DNA of 64,000 nucleotides. Source: Mytilus trossulus (Eukaryota; Mollusca; Bivalvia; Mytilida; Mytilidae). Positions 1 through 11,496 of the stretch are shown here, piece after piece (position 1 is the stretch's first letter; every line of letters begins with the position of its first letter). The stretch covers positions 2,232,001 to 2,296,000 of the forward strand of contig NW_026963310.1 in the NCBI RefSeq assembly GCF_036588685.1. The letters are read 5' to 3'. The notes below the pieces were generated by a model that was given only the letters and a program-made list of their open reading frames with translations, had not been told where the DNA came from and ran no database searches. The position numbers were made by a program, and so were the translations under genes.

Positions 1-1838
1 TATCAGGACTGAAAATTAACTTAGACAAAACAAACGTTATATGGATAGGTAGTAAAAAACATAGTCAAGACAAAATATGTGTAAAGTGGGGACTGAAATG
101 GGGTTTCAGTACCTTCAAATTATTGGGTATCACTTTCTGTGTTGATTTAGATAGAATGTTAAATCTAAATTATGCTCCTCGAATACAAGAAATAGAAAAA
201 ATATTACAAAAATGGTCAAAACAGTCACTTACCCCATTTGGTAAAATAACAATTATAAAGTCATTAATTATATCAAAATTTAATCATCTGTTCCTGTCTA
301 TCCCAGGACCAGATGATAATATGCTAAGTCAACTTAATAGTAAAATTTATTCATTCATTTGGGATGATAAGCCTGACAAGATCAAGCGGGACCTTCTATG
401 TCAAGAATACTTCCGAGGGGGCCTAAAAATGATTAATTTGAGAAATTTTATACAAGGTTTAAAACTAACTTGGGTTAGAAGATTATTAAAGTCAAAATCT
501 AAGTGGATTCAATTATTTACCTCCACCCAAAATATAAATTTTACAGAGTTGGCTTATTTTGGAATTACTAAAAAATCAAAAAACAAATTTTGGGATGAAG
601 TTTTTCATGCCTGGAAAACTATGTCAAAACTCAGACATCCATTTTATTTTGAGGAAGTCATTTCTACATCTATATGGCATAACGAACATATCAAAATTGA
701 TAATGTCAGCGTTTACTATAAAAATTGGACAAACCATGGGGTATGGACTGTAAATGACCTGTTAGATGAACATGGAAATATATTAACATATCAAAATTTT
801 GAAATAATGTATAATTTTAAACCCATGTATCTACAGTTTTATGGACTTATATTAGCACTAAAAAAGTGGCTACAAGATATTGGAATCAACACTGAAAGAG
901 AAAAAAAACATCAGGCTATTATACCTTTTAATATTAATATTTTCTTCAAGTCCGAAAAGGGCTCAAAGGACATGTATACTATTTTAAATCAAGGAATCTT
1001 ACCTACAGATTTTGTAGCAGAAAAAAAATGGGAAGGTATTCTTAACAAAGTTGTAGAAAATTGGAAAAAAATACACTTGTGTGTTACCAAGGTTTCAAAA
1101 AACACTAGGTTATGTTGGTTTCAATATAGAATTATTCATTATATTTTAGGGACAAATGCTTTACGTTTTAAAATGAAGCTTGTTAGTTGTAATTTGTGTA
1201 CATTTTGCAAGGAAGAGCCTGAAACTATTGAACATTTACTTTGGGGTTGTCATATTGTAGCCGACATTTGGCACAATCTAAATTCATGGATTTTCGATAA
1301 GGTTCTTATCGAAATTCCACTTAATTTGAAAATTGTCATTTTTGGCCTCTATGAAAATTGTAAATTGAACTTTATTAAAAATAAAGTTATTTTACTGACG
1401 AAGTACTTTATTTACAGATGTAAGATGCAAGATATAAAACCTAATATAAAAGGTCTTCAAAACTACATAAAAGAAAACTTGATTTTAGAGAAACATATTT
1501 CTTCAAAATACTTAAGTGTGGAAGAACACAACTTGTACTGGAACCCCTGGGCTAATGTCATTAATTAAATTTAACATGTATGTATATGAGCATTTGAAAT
1601 TATCTGTATACTGTTATACCATACCATATGTATGCTCATATATATTTCTTGCACTACTATAACTATATTAATGATAATGTTATTACTATACTTAATCCAT
1701 AGATTTCTAAGTGTTAGTTCATAGAATGCTTATAATGTTTTTTTATATTTCATTTGCCTGCTTGTTGTGCCACAATATAAATATATGTTGATACTTGTAG
1801 ATCCATGAAGAAAAATAATAAATTATAAAAAAAAAAGA
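1..1838 (+). mobile_element. 3' end of a LINE, with short 3' UTR and A-rich tail
   Basis: The LINE ORF is followed by about 260 bp of AT-rich sequence that closes with an AATAAATTATAAAAAAAAAAG-like stretch near 1818-1838, as expected for the polyadenylated 3' end of a LINE transcript. The 5' end lies left of the window, so no target-site duplication can be tested. Confidence 0.75.
3..1568 (+). CDS. LINE ORF2 C-terminal part (L1/Tx1-type reverse transcriptase), cut by the window edge
   Basis: The frame is open from base 3, so the start lies outside the window. The first residues (SGLKINLDKTNVIWIG) are the end of a LINE reverse transcriptase palm and thumb as in the L1/Tx1 clade. They are followed by the thumb-region signature FIWDDKPDKIKRD and GGLKMINL. 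Near the C-terminus a zinc-knuckle-like cluster (CNLCTFC, then IEHLLWGC) matches the zf-RVT type domain of LINEs. The roughly 520 visible residues have no internal stop, so the insertion is young or still functional. The ORF ends in TAA at 1568 and is followed by an A-rich tail. A host gene is unlikely. The exact clade cannot be settled without the upstream endonuclease. Confidence 0.85.
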   Translation, partial: SGLKINLDKTNVIWIGSKKHSQDKICVKWGLKWGFSTFKLLGITFCVDLDRMLNLNYAPRIQEIEKILQKWSKQSLTPFGKITIIKSLIISKFNHLFLSIPGPDDNMLSQLNSKIYSFIWDDKPDKIKRDLLCQEYFRGGLKMINLRNFIQGLKLTWVRRLLKSKSKWIQLFTSTQNINFTELAYFGITKKSKNKFWDEVFHAWKTMSKLRHPFYFEEVISTSIWHNEHIKIDNVSVYYKNWTNHGVWTVNDLLDEHGNILTYQNFEIMYNFKPMYLQFYGLILALKKWLQDIGINTEREKKHQAIIPFNINIFFKSEKGSKDMYTILNQGILPTDFVAEKKWEGILNKVVENWKKIHLCVTKVSKNTRLCWFQYRIIHYILGTNALRFKMKLVSCNLCTFCKEEPETIEHLLWGCHIVADIWHNLNSWIFDKVLIEIPLNLKIVIFGLYENCKLNFIKNKVILLTKYFIYRCKMQDIKPNIKGLQNYIKENLILEKHISSKYLSVEEHNLYWNPWANVIN

Positions 1839-3326
1839 AATTCAAAAGAATATTTATCATTATGTTCCTGTTCGTCAACTCAAACGAACATAAAATATTT
1901 ATAAATAAAAAACCAAACACTATTTGGGATATCAGCTCGCCTGGACAGTAAAGTTAAGCATGTTTATTCCTTTTATTTACAATATATGAATATTTGTCTG
2001 CACGCCCGTAGCCGCTGCTTCAACATATCATTTTCAATTATACACAATCTACAAAAGAAATATCTTTGTTAACAATCTTTTCAAGCATGTATAATCTGAA
2101 AAAACATCCACACCAATCATTATCATGAATGCATCAATTTACAATATTGACAAAATAAAAGTGGGTGGGTGGGTGGTGTCAAATGACCAGAGTGAACTGC
2201 CCAAAATGCAAGCGTCGAATGACACATAATTACACACAGATTTACCGTTACAATTCTTCCCGCTTATATTAGCTCGTGATATACTTATTACTCTAGAGTA
2301 TACCTTAAACTAGTCTGTTCCCCGGCCGTAATTGAAATTCTTGACAATATATATTTGACATACTGAATGTTTTACGGAGGGGACCAACCTAACCTTAAAC
2401 CGGTATATATCTAGTCATGGGGAAAATGTCACAAAAATACACGCGTTCTTTATAACATTAATAAATACATTTCAGTTTGCTTTATAAATTTAGAAGAAAC
2501 AAGTTAAAAAATTTAAAAGATGTTTTCCTGTAAAGTAATTTAATTCATATTCACAAGTAAAATCGTAATATAGATTAAATAAATAATAAGCAAAGTTTGA
2601 AATGATATTTAGGTAAATCATTTGTAGAAAAGATTGTTAACTTATAAAAAAGGGAATAAACTTATTCGTAAAGATAACTTTTGAAAATACTATTCTTAAT
2701 TTGATACTTGATTAAATATTAAAAGTAAACGAATTGAGGGGAGATAACAGATGAAAATGTAGTTAGCAGACTGGATTGTCTTTTAAGGTCTCGTTGTCAT
2801 GACGAGTTCAAGTTAGTTCCCAAATAATGTAACATCAATGTGAGCAGTTCCCCACAAAAGAATTGATAAAACCATTAAAAGAAAGACTACAACCCGAATT
2901 ACAACGACGGGACCAAGTTCCTGCATAATATCTGTAACAGAACTGAAAATTGTTTTTGATGGCTAAGACTCCAGATCTATTGTTTTGATTCATTTCAATC
3001 ACATTTTAAAAAGTCATTTCTGAAAGACATTTTCGCACTAAAGAAATTATTAAATTGGGCTGATGCGTTTGTTTTGTGGTTTAAACGTTCTTATCATGTG
3101 TTGCCTTACTGCTTTTTAATTCATAAAAGTGAAAAATATAGTCCTGTATTGATAATCTTATTATATTAATATTGCCTTCAACTGACCGGATATTTAAATG
3201 TATTACACATGTATGTTTATTTGTGTATTACACTCACATGACCTATAACCTAGAGTGACCAACGGTCAGATAAAGGTAAGACATGTAAAACTGGTTATAT
3301 TTCTTTTTGGTGTCTATCATCACTTA
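1839..3326. other. intergenic AT-rich stretch without a recognisable gene
   Basis: I see no supported coding exon. There is a short GTGG-type simple repeat at 2161-2177. The rest is AT-rich unique-looking sequence. Confidence 0.5.
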
Positions 3327-5092
3327 CACTGCAAATATTGCGGACGCCTGACGCGTCTAGACGCGTTCCAATTTTAAACACAATATGTTCAGTTATTAAC
3401 ATTCGTGTTCCACATTGAACGCCAGCGTTAAAAAATATAACACATTGTGTTCAGTCTTTGAACGCACATGTTCAAGACAAGTGTTCTAAATTGAACACTA
3501 GAAATGTTCTAATATTGTAATGGGGAGTGAAAAAATATTTCATCGCTTCAGAGTCAAACAGACGATGAATAAGGGTGATTCGCACTATAATTTGACGATG
3601 AATGTAGTTTAGCTGTATCAACATAAGCAAATTATAGTTTGGTAAAAAAAAAATGAAAGAGCGTATTTATATAAGCGTGCAAATGATTGATTTTTAGTAT
3701 AAATCTTCTTTCTAAAGGACTTAAGTTCTTTGGGTATATTTTTTTACAATGTAAATGTGTAAATGCTCATGAAAACGTTGCTATTGTAAAAGTGTTCTGG
3801 CTTCGAACATGATGCGTTCAAATTTACCATTTCCCCCCGAACGCCATGTGTTCCAAACATGCCCGCGTACATAACAGCGCGTGACGTATTAATGTACCGG
3901 AAGTTTGGTTTTTGATCGTGATTGAAGAAGCTTCACTGAAGAAAATTACAGCAAAACTTGATTTAAAAGGTATATTTAATTTATATCTACATTTATCACA
4001 CATTTTTTTTAGTATTAAATCAACAAATTTCTACTTTGACAGGACACACTGAAGTATAAATGGAAGTAGAACATTTTGTGTCAACACATAACGGTGCATG
4101 CTGTTATGCCATAATTCGATTTAAAAAGTAGGAGGTTCGTTGAGAGAATATATTTAGATGATCATGTTATAAAAAAAAAATAACCAATGTAAATTTATAC
4201 GTAAATGTTTAATGATATCGTTGCTATTGTAAATGTGTTCTAGTCTCGAACATGAAACGTTCCAGCTAATCGGTTTCTCTGAACGCCATGTGTTCCAATG
4301 TCAAGACAGAAGTTTGTAAAAAGGCATACTGCAACACTAATTTTAAATTTCTTATGTATATGTTATATTAATAGCTTTCTCATTCTTAAATACTTAAATC
4401 TTAGTAATTCATTTTAGCAAATGTCTACCGTTCATACATGTATTGTTATGTATTCTTATGTTACTTTTATAGGGTACAAACACAACTACATGCAGTACTG
4501 AGGGGTAATTGTTCGTGCATACCTCGCCGAGAATGAAGAGAAAATTTCGCAGTTCAAGAGATGACTACTTATCCTGCACCATAAAAGTACTTTATGTAAG
4601 TTTAAGAATTTTAGGAGTGCCCATTGACTTCTTACAAGTTTTGTTATTGCAGATTTATCAATAAAATGTGCACCATTCACTGGTGTACATTAATCAGAAA
4701 ACTATTTGAGCTAAATTCGATATAATAACATCAATTTAAATTGGAATTACCGTATACAGATCATAAGTGAAATTACTACATATCTTTAAAAAAAAAAAGA
4801 GGCAAAAGGTAGTTAGTTTCTAGAAATGTGAGCAGTTAGTTTAGTGACAAGTCTAACGACAAAGTTTTGCCTAAAACACCTATGAGCATTTGCTGGACAC
4901 TTCCTACCATCTTTTTTTAAAAGCTATAGAACACGAGAGCCCATATACTTGAAAATGCATGTATACCACTCTTTAAAAAATGTATCTTATCTAATAATGC
5001 TGACAAGTATAATGGAATTACAAAAACGAAATAAGAGTTTAATTCGAATTCTTAAGGAATATCGACATGATCCATAATTTGTTTACTCATAC

Positions 5093-5128
5093 CAGAGACA
5101 TATAATACAATTGTATTATATGTCTCTG
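5093..5128. repeat. 36-bp perfect palindrome
   Basis: The half site CAGAGACATATAATACAA is followed with no spacer by its exact reverse complement. It lies inside the 3327-6263 element. It could extrude as a cruciform or be the junction of an inverted duplication. Confidence 0.85.
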
Positions 5129-5206
5129 CTCATACACTTTATATTTTATATTTTAGAACTCACAGTTGATGGATAACAAGGTTAAAGAGTAGTTATAACC
5201 CAAGGA

Positions 5207-5268
5207 GACGAATGTTCTAAAAAATGGAAGCTCAAAAGACGAATGTTCTAAAAAATGGAAGCTCAAAA
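5207..5268 (+). repeat. two perfect tandem copies of a 31-bp unit
   Basis: The unit beginning GACGAATGTTCTAAAAAATG occurs at 5207-5237 and again at 5238-5268 without change. It carries the GTTC word typical of the surrounding element. Confidence 0.85.
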
Positions 5269-5930
5269 TCAGTAGTAGACGACTCAAATCATGTTAAAAA
5301 GTACCTAAGGTAGCAGTGTTACATGAACACCGACTCGACTAGTAGCAGCATATACACAGGGTATTTTATGTTTGATATTGACTATCTGAGTGCTATGAAA
5401 GCTGTGGATCATCGAAAATATTTGTGATAAACGAGTCATTGACATAAGTATTTTGTAATTCAGGACAATGCTTGACTTGAGAAGTTGCAAACGATGAGTT
5501 AAACTGTGTTCATAAGTCACTAGACTTTGTTGTTACATAACAATTTTAAATATGACGAACATTTTGTTTATGGTTAAATATTTGGACACATTAATTTTTG
5601 CAAATTACAAATGTTATATTTTTAACTTGTCTAAATTGTCATTTTAAAGTTGCTTCAATATTTCACATTGTATTGTACTTTTTTTTTAATTTTGCCTCTT
5701 TTAATCAATTAAAGATGTTTTTAATCATTTAAATTATTTGTTTTACAAGACCACAATAATGTTTCAAAGAATAGAACACTTTTTTCTGGAACATGTAAAA
5801 TTGTGTTCCACTAATATACACTATGTGTTCTGGATATTAACACATACTTCTGGAACACAGTCCGAGCGTTCCAGAAGTGTTACAAGGCTTGGAACGCGTA
5901 ACGGCATACAATTTTGCTCACAAGTTCATG

Positions 5931-6192
5931 TTCCAGATTCAAACTCTAGGCGTTCAAGGAGTACACACTATCCGATCAAGAATAACACACATAGCGTTCG
6001 AAGGATGCACACATGATGTTAAAAACTGGAACACCAAAGTTAATATTTAGAACACTGATACGCGTTCCAGATTCAAACACTCGGCGTTCAAGGAGTACAC
6101 ACTATCCGTTCAAGAATAACACACATAGCGTTCGAAAGATGCACACATACTGTTAAAAACTGGAACACCAATGTTAATATTTAGAACACTGT
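5931..6192 (+). repeat. 134-bp tandem duplication near the right end of the TIR element
   Basis: TTCCAGATTCAAAC starts at 5931 and again at 6065. The following bases, including TCAAGAATAACACACATAGC and TGGAACACCAA, are repeated with a few substitutions. Confidence 0.8.
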
Positions 6193-6263
6193 TACGCGTT
6201 CCAGAAGTGTTACAAAAGGGTGTTCAAAAAGTGTTCAGATTCTTAACACTTTTATTTACAGTG

Positions 6264-7059
6264 TACTGTAGGACTTATTTTACTGTACAAAAAAATTAAA
6301 GTAAATTTAATTATAATCAGTTGATTTAAGGGATAAACACATAAACACGCTCGCCTGGAAATGCGTCCTACGAAAAAGGGGGGTGTTCGCTATGGTGTGT
6401 ACATTTATTCAGTTATGTCACCTTCGCGTTGTTAATACGAACACAAGAGTGTCTAAATAATGCGTAAATAAAACAAAAACCGGTGTGGAATGAGAAACTT
6501 CACTACTCAGTGTAATAATGAATTATGATAATTATGTAAATCAAGATTTTAAATCTACAGGATATAATCATATTATATGATGACAGTTTTGTTTATTAGT
6601 TACTTTATTGAATGCCATTTGGAAGATTCGGCTATCAACCAAATGTATAGACGATGTCTTTACTATATTAACATAAGAACAAGAAAATGTGATATGGTCT
6701 TTAGGTATATTATCCTTTCACATGAATATGCCTAAAATATTTGTCACTTGACGTTAAGCATTCAATCTAATATGACCGGACTATTTGCACTTTGCAATGA
6801 AATTAGTTTTTAAACAACATTTTAATTATTTAATTGTTTTAATTTATATCTAGGTTTTGTATTTATTTTATTATTCTAGACTTTGTCGTAAATTTACACG
6901 GATTATATGTGTCATAATCTTGGACAAAGGTCTTAAATGCATTTACTCTATTTATTTCATTATTCATTCTCTGTGACAGTTTGGACTATAATTTACAAAT
7001 ACGTGTCGGACACTAATTACTCTTTGAATCTATTGTTATTTCCAATTTGTCATCTGTTA
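6264..7059. other. stretch without a recognisable gene
   Basis: AT-rich sequence between the TIR element and the Penelope-like element. I see no exon or strong repeat in it. Confidence 0.4.
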
Positions 7060-8077
7060 TAGATATAGGAAGATGTGGTGTGAGTGCCAATGAGACAACT
7101 CTCCATCCAAATAACAATTTAAAAATTAAACCATTATAGGTTAAAGTACGGCCTTCAACACGGAGCCTTGGCTCACACCGAACAACAAGCTATAAAGGGC
7201 CCCAAAATTACTAATGTAAAACCATTCAAACGGGAAAACCAACGGTCTAATCTATATAAAAAAAAACGAGAAACGAGAAACACGTATATATTACATAAAC
7301 AAACGACAACTACTGTACATCAGATTCCTGACTTAGGACAGGTGCAAACATTTGCAGCGGGATTAAACGTTTTAATGGATCCAAACCTTCTCCCTTTTTC
7401 TGAAACAATAGCATAACATCACAACAGAGAAAAACATATGATAAAATATCAATTGGCAGACTTAACTCAATCAAAAAACGTATGATTACACAATGAACGA
7501 ATAAATTTGATCTGCGATATCTGAATACAAATGCACAGTTAATTAAATATTAGAGACAAACATTCATGACCAAAAGGCTAACAAACAAATTCAAACACAC
7601 TGAGAAATATTTAACCAATCAATGTTCACTTTAGAAAAAAAAACGTTTTTTTATAATCTTGAAGTTTATACAAATGTTGTAAGAATAAGGGAAAAATTGA
7701 AGATATTACAAATAATCAAAGCTGGTGTACAGACAAGATCCATATAAATAAAAAATGACAAAAAAGCATTATAAACAGTATCAACAGGTCGAATTAACAA
7801 GAAAATACGATTTGAGAGTACTCGCAGTTACTGACAGCTAGTTAAAAGCCAAAACCAATTAATAGTAAAAAATCATGCATCAGAGACTAAAATCGACTAA
7901 AACACATCACAGGGATTTAGTATTTTAACGTCATTAATAGTCAAAGAAGACATGACTTGTGCAATGCCAAAAATAAATGTATCGACAGGTAGTAGTATAG
8001 TGAAGAGCGACTTCTATAGAAATAAAAGTTAACGTGGCTGTGTCCCCTATACATCTCGCCTCAAAAGATAATGAAAT
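7060..8077 (-). mobile_element. probable 3' untranslated part and terminal tail of the Penelope-like element
   Basis: Read on the minus strand, this follows the RT stop and ends with the mussel-wide tail (TTGTCTCATTGGCACTCACA, then CCACATCTTCCTATATC at 7060-7090). A 5'-truncated copy of the same sequence on the other strand at 47222-47878 supports the orientation and the 3' end. That this tail belongs to the RT at 8078-9790 is inferred from contiguity and orientation. Confidence 0.6.
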
Positions 8078-9790
8078 TTAGTTATGTTTTAATTTGCTAA
8101 TGACAAAATCAATATTAGTGCCAATGTGAACTATATTCAGAGATCTAATTACAATATTGGTACGATAACCCTTACTTATAAGTTTGTTTAAAGGTTCGAT
8201 GAGTTTACAAGGATCACAGAGTGATTTCCTCGCTTTAAGTACGATATTACCATAAAATTTAGGATGTGAAATACCATTTTTAATAAGCTTTCTACAGGTA
8301 TAGCCAAATTTACTAATCAAATCTTTGTATCTATGAAAGAATTTAGTAAAAGTTTTAAGTAATTTATGGTATCGAAATCCCTGACACAACAATTTACCAG
8401 TGATGCATTGATTACGTTCGTTAAAATCTATGACATCAGAACACACACGGGCAAACCGAACGAGTTGCGATATATAAACACCGTATGATGGAGCCAAAGG
8501 CACATCGCCGTCTAAAAAAGGAAAATTAACAATAAGAAATGAAAAATCGTCTCTTTTGTCGTAAATTTTAGTGTGAAGTTTCCCGTTTGAAATTGAAATG
8601 TCTAAATCTAGAAAAGGACAACTGCTGCGGTTTATGTTAGATTTAGTTAAAGTAAGTTCGTTTGGGTAAATTTCTGAAGTATATTTAGAGAACTCTTGAT
8701 TATTCAACGAAAAAATATCATCCAGATAACGGTAGGTATTTTTGAATGTATCAACCAAATGTAACAATGATGGGTCTTTACTGAGTTTGGTCATAAACTG
8801 AGATTCATAGCAATATAGAAATAAATCTGCTATTAAAGGGGCACAGTTGGTGCCCATAGGAATACCTACTACCTGACGATACACTTTATCGATGAAACGT
8901 ACATAAATGTTATCAAGCAGAAAGTTTAAAGCTTCAATCATATCCTCACATTTCCAGTAAGTGTATCTAGCATACTTTCCTTTTTCGTTACAGAAAAAGG
9001 GCTTAAACGAGTTACAGCAAATAAAATTACAATGAGATTTTTCGAAAGACCATTTTATCAAATACAAAAACTTTTTTCTTTATAAGATTGTGTGGAAGTG
9101 TAGTGTACAGAGTAGAAAAATCATAACTGTCAACAGAATTGTAAGGACCATTGAAAGCATGTATTTTATCTAAAACCTCTAAAGAATTTTTAACACTCCA
9201 AAAATAATTAATACCATTATTTTCATAAGCTTTATTACAAAAGTTAATAACCAGTTCTTTGATAGTAGTAAGGGAGGTGGTTAGAAGCACTGATAGATTA
9301 GTAGTAGAACACTTACTCGAAGCGGAGATGAAACGGAATTTAAATGTTTTTTTGTGTAATTTCGGTAACCAGTACATGGTAGGGACTTTCAAATGCTCGG
9401 AAGATGCTTTAAGTTGGGCAGTGGCATTGGTATGCTTGTTAACGATTCGACTCTCTGTGGTGCGCACTGACCTGAATGTAGAGGAATTGATAATTTCGTT
9501 TTGAAGAACTTTCGTGTAGTATGTGCGTCACACCACCACTACATTATTTGCTGCCTTGTCTGCCGGTACGAACACAAACAGCTCTGCGAGTACCTTGAGT
9601 TTGTTTTTTATTCTAGAAATGGGTATATCATGGTTCCTATTATTAATTTCAGAATTGTTTTCTAAATGAGATATTCGAATATCAACAGTATTCATAATTT
9701 TATTCAAATAACTGTCTAAAGATTTTTTATCGGATTTTTCACATTTGCACCAATTTTTACAATAGGTAATCTGCTTAATCCTTTAATTGC
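8078..9790 (-). pseudogene. Penelope-like element reverse transcriptase, broken
   Basis: Read on the minus strand from about 9790, the order is a Cys-rich segment (ITYCKNWCKCEK), a PADKAANN segment, the RT motif MYWLPKLHKK, the DFSTLYTTLPHNL motif, IPMGTNCAPLIADLF, the catalytic YRYLDD box and CPFLDLDI. This block order is that of the abundant Penelope-like RTs of molluscs and cnidarians. The gene is interrupted by a TGA at 9528-9530 (right after NNVVVV) and by a frameshift at about 9030-9067, just after LPHNLIKKK, where the 9027-9467 frame passes into the 8078-9067 frame. It is therefore a dead copy, although most of the protein is still legible. No GIY-YIG endonuclease was recognised. Confidence 0.8.
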
Positions 9791-10079
9791 TTGTGCTTAT
9801 TTATATTGTTATTGTGTGTATGTTACATTACATTTAGTTTGGAGTTTGTTGTTCGGTCTTGCCGGACTGCTAAAATAAAAGTTTAAGGAGCGAATCTTCC
9901 TTCTTGATTTACATATAGTCGAATAGCCATTTCACCCGGCTATATCAACATCATCAGTTAGGTTGGTATATGTAAATTGTATCATTAATTTTGAAACTCA
10001 TGCATATAATTAATCAAAAGTGCATAATATTTAGATTATCCTATAACTTGTTCCTATATTTCTTTGTATAACAAAATTT

Positions 10080-10196
10080 TTTACTTGTTTGGCTTTATAA
10101 ATATGTTTATATGAACGGCACTGTTGAGTCTTATGTAGACGAAACGCACGTCTGGCGTACTAAATTATAATATATGTACCTTTGATAACTACATGT
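10080..10196 (+). repeat. mussel interspersed repeat carrying a hammerhead-like motif
   Basis: The segment from TTACTTGTTTGGCTTTATAA to CCTTTGATAACTA matches a repeat I recognise from mussel sequences, in which a hammerhead ribozyme of the Penelope-like retroelement type sits between these landmarks. Confidence 0.6.
10114..10158 (+). ncRNA. degenerate hammerhead ribozyme motif
   Basis: The elements in order are: stem I strand AACGGCA, core CTGTTGA (consensus CUGAUGA), stem II GTCT with loop TATGT and AGAC, core GAAA (10141-10144), a very short palindrome-like stem III CGCACG, the cleavage triplet GTC, and the second stem I strand TGGCGT (10153-10158). Stem II is intact. Stem I has a mismatch, and the invariant core A is replaced by T at 10124, so this copy is probably inactive. 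Hammerheads with minimal stem III are known from Penelope-like elements. Confidence 0.55.
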
Positions 10197-10366
10197 ATAT
10201 GTATGATACTTAATATTCAATTATCAAAGTGAACATGCATGAGATAATGACGAGTCCGGCAAGTTACACTCTTTTATTCACGTACACTACAACAAATTGT
10301 CTCCATTCGCTCGCAGTCTCAATCCGTGAGCTGTATCCAGAAGTTTAGCAATGGTCGTATTTAAAT

Positions 10367-10400
10367 AAAATATCGCACATGCTCTATGGTGCGATATTTT
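10367..10400. repeat. 12-bp hairpin with 10-base loop
   Basis: AAAATATCGCAC at 10367-10378 is exactly complementary to GTGCGATATTTT at 10389-10400. Confidence 0.8.
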
Positions 10401-11004
10401 TACAAGATAGAACGTATGTTTTCTTATCATATACTTAGACTAAATAACATATCAATTTTACCGTATGATAATAGCATTAAATTGACGTAAATTTCATATT
10501 TTTCCAATTGGTGCTTAGCGGGCTGATATGAAAAGTTTATTACATGCTTCGATTATTATCACATGCCTTTCCGTAACGTTATCACATGGCATTCCGGTGA
10601 TACTCGGCCAATTCCGGAAAATCGTGTAAAATAATGAAAATAATTAAAATAATTAAAAACAAACAAATTATTAAATAAATGCATTTTTAATTTTTTTAAG
10701 AAACATAACTTAGAAAGTTTCTTTTAAAAAATTGACTTTCCCAAACAATGTTCATAATTATGTATAGTGTTGAATTAATTTTTTTTTGTCGATTCGTTTA
10801 TAATAAAACGATGTTTTTTTTCTCTCTCTGTTGAGGCATATGATAGAAAATGTTCATATTGAATGTATCAAATTTTTGGTCCGACGTCCGTGAACGGTTT
10901 TACTCTTTAAACTTCGGAAACCACGTAAAAGGATCAATATATAATCGGTTATTTTTCTTTACTGTTAAAGCATATGATAAAAAGATCATAACATGTCACT
11001 TTTT

Positions 11005-11085
11005 CATATCGCATGTATTATCAGCCCTCGGCCATGCGGCTCTTGGGCTGATATTAAACCTAGGGCTGATAATACATGCGATATG
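11005..11085. repeat. 24-bp perfect inverted repeat with 33-bp loop
   Basis: The arms 11005-11028 (starting CATATCGCATG, ending CAGCCCT) and 11062-11085 are exact reverse complements. Similar words (GGGCTGATATGAAAAG) at 10520 suggest a decayed foldback element spanning about 10500-11100. Confidence 0.8.
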
Positions 11086-11359
11086 GAAAATGCCATGTAA
11101 TAATCTGATAATATAACACGGGATCAATGTTCAATTTTTATAAAAAGGGAGGTTTTTCCACAAGTTTAGGTTTGAGCGTTTTTGGTGAGGATAATTATGT
11201 CAAATCCAGAAAGCGCGTCGGACGCATCTTAATTTATAAATTATAGATGTTAAAGGTTCGCATTTTATTGTAACATTTATTTGTTAGTTAAAGTTTACAA
11301 AAGCTTATCATTTTCTGTTTTTTTAAGTAAAAGAAACAAGGCTAATTAAACCTATACAG

Positions 11360-11496
11360 GGGTTGACACAGGATCCGAAGAGAACAAAGTTGATTTTGTC
11401 CTGGATGGTGAAAATATTGGCGAGCCTAACGAGGCAACTTTTTTTAAGGAAGAAGATTTTTAAAACTACAAAAATCAAATACTGCCAGCTGGTCAG
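11360..11496 (+). pseudogene. exon-like block with one in-frame stop, unknown family
   Basis: The block has a CTATACAG acceptor before 11360 and a consensus donor CAG|GTAAG at 11496/11497. In the frame starting at base 3 it reads VDTGSEENKVDFVLDG, then EPNEATFFKEEDF, a TAA stop, then NYKNQILPAGQ. The text continues sensibly past the stop, which suggests a decayed exon rather than a true C-terminus. A second frame is open throughout but looks less protein-like. I do not recognise the family. Confidence 0.35.

Larger units (their letters stand above)
3327..6263. mobile_element. 2.9 kb TIR element with TA flanks and dense GTGTTC/GAACAC subterminal words
   Basis: The left end CACTGCAAATA (3327) and right end TATTTACAGTG (to 6263) are inverted copies with one mismatch, and TA lies immediately outside both (3325-3326, 6264-6265). 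Both ends carry many GTGTTC, GAACAC and GAACGC words in both orientations; these also occur at 3785-3860, 4225-4300 and 5760-6240. Internally there is a 134-bp tandem duplication (5931-6064 and 6065-6192) and a dispersed duplication (about 3745-3860 against 4185-4305). No transposase is visible, so it would be non-autonomous. The class is uncertain (Tc1/mariner by TA flanks). The whole span might instead be two elements sharing motifs. Confidence 0.55.

Noticed and set aside
9259..9504. 81-residue plus-strand frame
   Set aside because: Antisense of the Penelope-like RT, which explains the region.
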